A DNA stretch of 64,000 nucleotides, from NCBI GenBank assembly GCA_016926755.1, contig JAFGNZ010000031.1, positions 1 through 64,000 of the forward strand. The letters are read 5' to 3'. The position numbers and the translations under genes were made by a program. The notes beneath the pieces are model-generated. The model ran no database searches. It saw only the letters and a list, made by a program, of their open reading frames with translations, and was not told the origin of the DNA. Positions 58,823-64,000 of this stretch are shown in pieces. Position 1 is the stretch's first letter; each line of letters starts with the position of its first letter. Source of the DNA: Myxococcaceae bacterium. Its GTDB lineage: Bacteria; Myxococcota; Myxococcia; Myxococcales; Myxococcaceae.

Positions 58823-59709
58823 GTCCTGAGCTCGCGAGGCGGCGGGGCGTGAAGCTGCATGTGTGCGCCTGAGAGCGGATGCGCGAACACGAGCCACTCG
58901 GCATGCAGCAGGTAGCCGCCGTCACCGGGCAGACCGGGGTGATCGGCCCGGGGCAGGCCGCCGGCGACAAACAGCGGGTCCCCCACGAGCGGATGGCCGA
59001 TGAAGGCCAGGTGGATTCGAATCTGTTCTGGACGTCCCGTGTGGATGTCGACCTCGAACAGGGTGTGCAACGGGCGCCGCTCCAGCACCCGGGCCGTGCT
59101 CCGGGAGGGCTTGCCCGCCTCGCTCGCGCCGTGCACCGCTCCCAGGAGCGGGTGAGGCACCAGCCCGATGGCGGCGGAGATGTCGTAGCGATCCTGCTCG
59201 GCCCGGCCACTCGAGAGCGCGCGGTACCGCTTCTCAATGGTGCCCTCGCTCCAGCTCTTGCCCAGCCCGGAGGCTGCAGCTCGCGTGCGCGCGAAGAGCA
59301 CCAGGCCCGACGTCGCACGACCCAGGCGATGCATGGGGACCGCCTCTGGCCACCGGGCCTGCACGAGGTGGAGCAGGGTGTTCTTCAGAAAGCCGCCCGA
59401 GGGAAGGGTCGGCAACCCGCTCGGCTTGATGACCGCGAGGATCGCCGCGTCCTCGTACACGAGCTCGTAGCTTCGGGGTGCGTCGCCCTCCTCCCACGGC
59501 GGGCGGTGCCAGCAGAGGAGCTGGCCTGCTCGCAGCAGCTCGGTGCCGCTCGCGGTGACTCCGTCGAGCAGCACCTCGCCCCGTACGAACCGCGCCTTCC
59601 ACTCCTGCTCAGAGGAGTGGCGGTACTTGTCAGCGATATAGGCGAGCGCACTCTTGCCCGGTCGGGACGCGAGCTGTTCTCGGTACACGTAGCCATCGTT
59701 GAGCGACAC
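58807..59709 (-). CDS. RluA-family pseudouridine synthase-like protein
   Basis: A 300-residue protein. An S4-like RNA-binding part lies at residues about 15-65 (RFVRGEVLLDGV). The RluA fold follows: ELVYEDAAILAVIKPSGLPT, then the catalytic loop, then RPEQIRIHLAFIGHPLVGDP and YLLHAEWLVFAHP. The catalytic loop reads PMHRLGRATSGLVLF. Position 130 is Gly where RluA enzymes have the catalytic Asp (HRLD). A subgroup with HRLGR exists, to my memory in plants and some bacteria, but its activity is not known to me. It may still modify RNA by another route, or only bind it. Its 3' end touches the dispersed repeat. Confidence 0.85.
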   Translation of the reverse strand: MSLNDGYVYREQLASRPGKSALAYIADKYRHSSEQEWKARFVRGEVLLDGVTASGTELLRAGQLLCWHRPPWEEGDAPRSYELVYEDAAILAVIKPSGLPTLPSGGFLKNTLLHLVQARWPEAVPMHRLGRATSGLVLFARTRAAASGLGKSWSEGTIEKRYRALSSGRAEQDRYDISAAIGLVPHPLLGAVHGASEAGKPSRSTARVLERRPLHTLFEVDIHTGRPEQIRIHLAFIGHPLVGDPLFVAGGLPRADHPGLPGDGGYLLHAEWLVFAHPLSGAHMQLHAPPPRELRTTTSA

Positions 59710-60214
59710 CGGCCCAGCCTAGCTGATGCGAACAGCTCGAGGCGTCCGCCGCTGCGGAATCGGTGAATGAGCCTGCCCTGGGGAGCCACCACCTGAACCT
59801 CGTAGAACACGCTGCGCACCCCGCAGCCTCGGGCGTCGGTCAGCCCCAACTCAGGCGCACCGCCTACCTCTGGAGCTCCTCGTTCGCCTCGCCCTGCTCG
59901 ACGCGGATGTTCGCCGCGAGATCGGGAAACTCGGTTTTGAGCCCTTCGAACTCCGTGCAGCGCTTCGCGTCAGATGTCGAGGGATTCGACCTCTCTGCAA
60001 GGTACATGAGCCCGCGAAAACGCCGAACTTTTCGGCGCAAAGCCCAGGGCGGTAGGGCGCGGGGGACCTCATTGGCGCACGGTGTTGCACCCCGCCGCGA
60101 CCCGAGGGCTCGCTCCTCCGGTCTCATCGACTTTCCTTGGGTCTTGTTGACAAGGCCCGATCTGGGTACCGTGCTCAAGTGCACAGTGGTCCCGATCGGC
60201 CCGGAGCAAAGGGA
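59710..60214. other. Unassigned spacer
   Basis: No gene that I can support. Minus-strand frames contain pieces such as GVRSVFYEVQVVAPQGRLIH (near 59760-59830) and EFEGLKTEFPDLAANIRVEQ (near 59880-59950). These look protein-like but are in different frames and belong to no family I know. They may be remnants. Confidence 0.3.
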
Positions 60215-60416
60215 ATGACAACAGAGCCTTGGGTCTCGGTCGAAGACGTCGCCAAGCACCTCGGGGTTGCTGAACTACGCGGCTCTCGACGCCGAGATCC
60301 TCCTCGCGCTCCACGAGCGGTTCAAAGACTTGGGCGGCGCGCCCGACCGCGATCGATTCGCCGCGCTTCCTGAAGATCGTCTCCAGAAGAAGCACGACGC
60401 TGGGAGCCGACCGTGA
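60215..60416 (+). pseudogene. Chimeric remnant: excisionase-type HTH start joined to another gene's end
   Basis: From the ATG at 60215 the frame begins MTTEPWVSVEDVAKHLGVA, the usual start of helix-turn-helix excisionase-type DNA-binding proteins, and is then lost. At once another frame reads LLNYAALDAEILLALHERFK and ends DRLQKKHDAGSRP with TGA at 60416. This second piece has no family I know. The join suggests a deletion that fused two genes. The final stop overlaps the RhuM start (GTGA). Confidence 0.5.
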
Positions 60417-61468
60417 CGAAGTCGACCGAGGGCACGCCCAAGGGCGAGCTGATCCTCTACCAAACCGAGGACGGGCGCGCGCGCATCGAGTGCCGCTTCG
60501 AGGACGAGTCGGTCTGGCTCACGCAGGCGCTCATGGCCCAGCTCTTCGACATCGGCGTCGGGACGGTGAACCACCACCTGAAGGAGATTTTCGCCGAGGG
60601 GGAGCTGGCGCCGGAGGCAACTATTCGACGCCATCGAATAGTTCGAACCGAGGGGCAGCGCACCGTCGCGCGCGAGATCGAGCACTACAACCTCGAGGCG
60701 ATCCTCGCCGTCGGCTTTCGCGTCCGCAGTCATCGCGGCACTCAGTTCCGCAAGTGGGCCAACGCTCGTCTGTCGGAGTACCTGGTCAAGGGCTTCACGA
60801 TGGACGACGAGCGGCTGAAGAACCCGCCCGGTCCAGGCCACACCGACTACTTCGACGAGCTACTCGAGCGGATTCGCGACATCCGCGCATCCGAGCGGCG
60901 CTTCTACCAGAAGGTCCTCGACATCTACGCGACGAGCGTCGACTACCAGCCCGACATCGACCTCTCGCAGCAGTTCTTTGCGACGGTGCAGAACAAGATG
61001 CACTGGGCCGCGCACGGGCACACGGCCGCCGAGATCGTCCACGAGCGCGCCGACGGCGAGAAGCCCTTCATGGGCCTGCAAACGACGCGGCCGGGAGGCG
61101 TGGTCCGCAAGGCCGACGCCGCGATCGCGAAGAACTACCTGACCGAGCCCGAGCTGCAGGTCCTCCATCGCATCGTGAACCTCTACATCGAGTTCGCCGA
61201 GCTGCAGGCGCTCGAGCGGAAGCCGATGACGATGCGCGACTGGGTCGACAAGCTCGACGAGTTCCTCAAGGCGTCCGGCCGCAAGCTGCTCGATCACGCG
61301 GGGACAATCTCGGCAGAAGTCGCGAAGGCGAAGGCCGAGCGCGAGTACGAGCGCTACCAGGCGCTCCAGGACGCGAAACCGCGCATGATCGACGCCGCCT
61401 TCGAGGCGACAGCGAAGCAGCTCAAGAAGCCTGCCCAGACGCGCGGGAAGAAGGGGCGCGGCAAGTGA
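60413..61468 (+). CDS. rhuM: RhuM family protein
   Basis: A 351-residue protein similar to the virulence RhuM family. It has GELILYQTEDGRARIECRFE, SVWLTQALMAQLFDIGVGTV (a helix-turn-helix), HYNLEAILAVGFRVRSHRGT and QFRKWANARLSEYLVKGFTM. The GTG start overlaps the preceding remnant. RhuM genes often stand in restriction or defence islands and in pathogenicity islands; their biochemical role is not settled. The C-terminus is Lys-rich. Codon use looks similar to neighbours. Confidence 0.88.
   Translation: MTKSTEGTPKGELILYQTEDGRARIECRFEDESVWLTQALMAQLFDIGVGTVNHHLKEIFAEGELAPEATIRRHRIVRTEGQRTVAREIEHYNLEAILAVGFRVRSHRGTQFRKWANARLSEYLVKGFTMDDERLKNPPGPGHTDYFDELLERIRDIRASERRFYQKVLDIYATSVDYQPDIDLSQQFFATVQNKMHWAAHGHTAAEIVHERADGEKPFMGLQTTRPGGVVRKADAAIAKNYLTEPELQVLHRIVNLYIEFAELQALERKPMTMRDWVDKLDEFLKASGRKLLDHAGTISAEVAKAKAEREYERYQALQDAKPRMIDAAFEATAKQLKKPAQTRGKKGRGK
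60619..60643. repeat. Perfect 10-bp inverted repeat inside rhuM
   Basis: AACTATTCGA-CGCCA-TCGAATAGTT. The loop CGCCA resembles the loop CGCCC of the inverted repeat at 61832-61858. It lies in coding sequence (EATIRRHRIV), so it may be chance. Confidence 0.6.
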
Positions 61469-62031
61469 TGTGCTGCACCCTCGCGCCCCTGCTTCGCGGA
61501 CGGCGCGCCCGGGCGCTCTTTGTCCGCGGGCCGCGCCAGGCGTCCCAGCCCGCGCTTCGGGCGCGCCACGAGCCAATGTGGGCGCCCTGGTGGCGGCCGG
61601 CGGCGGGCTCGGCAGACCGCCTTGGGGCGCTCGGGGAGGTTCATGGGATCTGGCTGAAGGGCTCCCTGCCTGCTCTCGCCCCGTTCACCTGCCCACCCAC
61701 GCGCCCGATGCCCGCGCGTCGCGCCGAGCGCTCCTCGGCGCTCTCGGCAACCCCTCGATTTCCCAGGCGCAAGACTCCGGCTCGCTCTCGGCCGGTGAAG
61801 CCGATCGGTTTGGTGGAGGCGACGCCATGCGGAACCGTTGCACGCCCTGCAACGGTTCGCGCCGCACGCCGCCCACGGTCTCCCCGTGGGCACGAGAAGA
61901 GAGCGCGAACGCCGTCCCGCGCGCCCTCGATGCGCGCCTTTTCACGCGCGTGGCGCTCTCATCGCGAACGCCGTCCCGGCATGCGCGACGCTCGCCTGAG
62001 CGCAAACCCTCGGGAAATCAAGGGAGAAAAG
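61469..62031. other. Hairpin-rich spacer with no gene recognised
   Basis: No protein family is visible in any frame. The spacer contains the inverted repeats listed separately and a direct repeat of GCGAACGCCGTCCCG near 61905 and 61966. It could be a structured RNA, an untranslated region, or decayed DNA. Confidence 0.4.
61832..61891. repeat. Two adjacent inverted repeats
   Basis: The first is a perfect 11-bp stem GAACCGTTGCA / TGCAACGGTTC with loop CGCCC (61832-61858). The second is a perfect 8-bp stem GCCCACGG / CCGTGGGC with loop TCTCC (61871-61891). They are 12 bases apart. No U tract follows either. Confidence 0.7.
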
Positions 62032-62067
62032 ACGAAGCCCCCGAGGCAGGTACCTTGGGGGCTTCGT
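62032..62067 (-). terminator. Intrinsic terminator for leftward transcription
   Basis: An 11-bp perfect stem ACGAAGCCCCC / GGGGGCTTCGT with a 14-base loop. On the minus strand the stem is followed by CTTTTCT, a short U tract; on the plus strand it is followed by TAACTGA, which is not U-rich. So it most likely ends transcription of the leftward genes at 62.5-64 kb. Confidence 0.7.
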
Positions 62068-62522
62068 TAACTGACCCTCGCTGCGAAGTTCGCAAGGAGG
62101 AAGAAATGGCTCCCCTCCTGTAACCCACCGGCAAACTGCCCTCTTCCCGCCTCTCCATGGAGAGAGGTGAAACTGTCTGAAATTATTGAGATCCTCTGGA
62201 AGCGAAGGTCTGGTGCGGAGTGTTCGAGTGTCATGTTGCCGATACGTCTCTGAACCAAATCAAGATTTGGTCTCGTGTCCTGCACCAGCTCGGCGCGATG
62301 AGTCGGTGGGAGCTTTCGGCATATCACCCCGCGCGGGAGCTGTTTCTGCACGGCGGCGACACGGAGCGTGTTCGTGAGGAACATGCGGCTCACCGTTCAT
62401 CAGTAGCTCCAGCGACTCGCAGCGCTCGATGAGCAGGCTGAGCGACGCGTGCTTGGCCGGGCAGGCCGAGTGATATAGCTCCGGATCGTCGTAGAACTCG
62501 CATTCGTTGCTGCGGGCCGACC
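62068..62522. other. Spacer downstream of the HEPN operon
   Basis: Mostly without recognisable genes. On the plus strand a strong AAGGAGGAAGAA stands before a five-codon frame (MAPLL, 62106-62123). On the minus strand a piece near 62395-62515 reads NECEFYDDPELYHSACPAKH and LLIERCESLELLMNGE, which looks protein-like; I do not know the family and it lacks a good start. Confidence 0.3.
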
Positions 62523-63323
62523 TCAGTCCTCTCCAAACATGAAGCCGACGTGCGCCATGGCGATCTGGCACGCGGAGCCGACGAGCACGCCGAGTGCCTC
62601 GTCGATCTCCGGCGCGCAGGTGTCCAGAATCTTTCGCAGGTCGTCGCCAGCCGAGGGAGCCCACGTGTTCCCGAGTCGAGAATGAGTGGCGTTTATGTTG
62701 TACTCCTTCACGCGTTCCTCAACTCGTGCCCAACCTGGCACAGAGATCCTGAACGCAGACGCAGCCGTCGGACCGGCGAAGAAGTCGCCACCCGCGCCGT
62801 CGTGAAGGAAGTGATTCCGGAGCGCATACGAGATCGCTATTGGCCAGCCGAAGGAGTGCCGCAGCGAGTAGAACGCAATGGCAGCGGTCTTCGTCTCCGG
62901 CCCCTTGCCGCCGACAAAGTGCGATACGAGCTGTGGCGCATTCTTGGGGTCCTGCAGGGAGTTGCGAATGCACAGGACTTGGCCAGCCATGCCAACGAGG
63001 CGATCCGCCAGTGCCCACTGTGCGGCGAGGTATCCCTGAACGCCGAGCAAGCGAACGGTCTGGAACTTTGCCTTCGATGCGCCGTACGGGACGTCGTCGT
63101 TCTGGTCAGCTTGCTGCTCGAGGTTTTCCAGCAGAGAGCGCGCCGTCTGCCGCGCGCTCAACATCTGGTTCCAGTGCTCGACGTTAGAGGCGAACGTGGC
63201 GATCGCCTTGAACTGCGTCTCGACGTCTGGGGCCAGCTTGCCAGCGTGACGTGCGATAGCCCCATCGACTTTGCCGAGCGCCGTCTTGGCGTCCTGCAGA
63301 CGATCCTCCAGTGTCTTGCTCAT
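62523..63323 (-). CDS. HEPN-motif protein of unknown function
   Basis: A 266-residue, mostly helical, cytosolic protein. I do not recognise a named family. Residues 158-178 read FGWPIAISYALRNHFLHDGAG: R169-N170-x-x-x-H174 fits the R-x4-6-H signature of HEPN nucleases, with the polar residue after Arg that is usual. This suggests an RNase-type domain as found in toxins and defence proteins, but single motifs of this kind can be chance. Its start overlaps the stop of the upstream gene (ATGA), so they are coupled. The C-terminus carries an acidic EIDEALGVLVGSACQ helix. Confidence 0.6.
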   Translation of the reverse strand: MSKTLEDRLQDAKTALGKVDGAIARHAGKLAPDVETQFKAIATFASNVEHWNQMLSARQTARSLLENLEQQADQNDDVPYGASKAKFQTVRLLGVQGYLAAQWALADRLVGMAGQVLCIRNSLQDPKNAPQLVSHFVGGKGPETKTAAIAFYSLRHSFGWPIAISYALRNHFLHDGAGGDFFAGPTAASAFRISVPGWARVEERVKEYNINATHSRLGNTWAPSAGDDLRKILDTCAPEIDEALGVLVGSACQIAMAHVGFMFGED

Positions 63324-64000
63324 TCGCCGCGCTCCTCTTTCGCGCGCTCTTCCTGTTCGCGCAGGTCAGCTTCCGCGAGGGTGAGGCGGTGCTGCCAGTA
63401 TGGCCGAAGGTCCGGCTCCACCTCAGTGTCGAGCGCGGTTCGGGCTTCGGTGACAGCAGCAATGAAAATCGGCGGCACCTCACCGATTGCCCCCGACCAC
63501 GAGAGAATGCCCCGTTCATCAAGAGAGCCATACACGGAGCGAAGTGCCTCTGCGCCGTGGGGCGTAACTGCGCGAATCACTGCCAGGGCGATCGTCCTCC
63601 ACGGGGAGCTGTTGACCGCGTAGGCCCCGCCGATGCGCGCGAGCCTCCGTACGTCTTCAGCCCCCGCAGCGCTCTTGGCGCGCACTGAGACGGCGGCGGG
63701 AACTACCACACCATCAGGATCGATGTCGCTCAGGATCTCCGGAAGGTAGTAGCCGACCGTCCCGTTGTCGTCGACGAAGTCCAATACTTTGTTCACGGCT
63801 TCGGTGACACCGGGATCAGTTACCTCGGCGGCCGCGATCTTGCGGACGTACTTGCTGACGCGCGCGTCGTGGCTGACTGCTCGTGCCTTATGCCCATCAC
63901 CGTTGGTCGCCTCTTGCTCCTGTCGCTTCGCGAGCGCCCCGGGAAGCCAGCGAACATCAACGCCCCCCAGGCTCTTGAGGATCTCCGTGAGGTGCCACTC
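63320..64000 (-). CDS. Unknown protein, 5' end outside window
   Basis: The frame is open from the window end to TGA at 63320, at least 226 residues, without a start in the window; a GTG at 63796 is inside it and the coding character continues upstream (EWHLTEILKSLGGVDVRWLP), so it is not the start. Contents are helical with conserved-looking GYYLPEILSDIDPDGVVVPA and RPYWQHRLTLAEADLREQEE. The family is unknown. It is coupled to the HEPN-motif gene and may be its partner in a toxin or defence pair. Confidence 0.6.
   Translation of the reverse strand, partial: EWHLTEILKSLGGVDVRWLPGALAKRQEQEATNGDGHKARAVSHDARVSKYVRKIAAAEVTDPGVTEAVNKVLDFVDDNGTVGYYLPEILSDIDPDGVVVPAAVSVRAKSAAGAEDVRRLARIGGAYAVNSSPWRTIALAVIRAVTPHGAEALRSVYGSLDERGILSWSGAIGEVPPIFIAAVTEARTALDTEVEPDLRPYWQHRLTLAEADLREQEERAKEERGE

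Noticed and set aside
62032-62067. Terminator for rhuM on the plus strand
   Set aside because: The stem is followed by TAACTGA, without a U tract; the minus-strand side has CTTTTCT and fits better. Both directions cannot be fully excluded.
60490-62070. 526-codon frame on the plus strand
   Set aside because: It overlaps rhuM in another frame and then enters the hairpin spacer; no motif is present.

Overview
This 64 kb window is high-GC DNA that looks myxobacterial, probably Cystobacterineae. That is an inference from gene content: a eukaryote-type Ser/Thr kinase, a large FAAL/PKS/NRPS operon, scattered type VI secretion (T6SS) VgrG islands with TIGR02270, DUF2169 and DUF4150 partners, and many decayed genes.

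Layout. 0-4.7 kb is accessory: a kinase cut by the window edge, an HNH endonuclease with a probable modified-base-reader N-terminus, a MazG-like pyrophosphohydrolase, the C-terminal stub of a nuclease toxin with an intact immunity gene, a frameshifted SMI1/KNR4 remnant, and an MbtH-like gene. 4.9-8.2 kb is a regulatory unit: a sigma factor reduced by internal deletion, a membrane anti-sigma-like protein, and an exported caspase-like protease carrying beta-repeats. 8.3-30.3 kb is one leftward biosynthetic operon: FAAL-ACP-KS-AT-ACP-aminotransferase-C-A-T, then a glycosyltransferase fused to C-A-T, then an MIO-type aminomutase, then C-A-T-TE, then an MFS exporter. The order matches iturin/mycosubtilin-type starters and predicts a beta-amino-fatty-acyl tripeptide that may contain beta-tyrosine; the product is not known to me.

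30.3-31.6 kb holds gene fragments (GHKL ATPase, metallophosphoesterase, IS701-type transposase, VgrG). 31.7-46.8 kb is a T6SS cargo island: a DUF6484 and a TIGR02270 protein, two VgrGs, a LysM-amidohydrolase candidate effector with a propeller-like partner, and facing it a DUF2169 / thiolase-like / PAAR-like / zinc-protease / lipoprotein / small-protein operon. 46.9-48.5 kb is a second set of broken genes around an intact antitoxin.

48.7-58.6 kb is a rightward carbohydrate operon: LacI regulator with two tandem operators, TonB-dependent receptor, GH144-like lipoprotein glycanase, ABC binding protein, two permeases and a GH1 beta-glucosidase. It fits import and degradation of beta-glucan, perhaps beta-1,2-linked. 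Two copies of a dispersed repeat lie on either side of it. The rest holds an RluA-like pseudouridine synthase lacking the usual aspartate, a RhuM-family protein, a hairpin-rich spacer with a leftward terminator, and a two-gene operon that includes a HEPN-motif protein and is cut by the window end.
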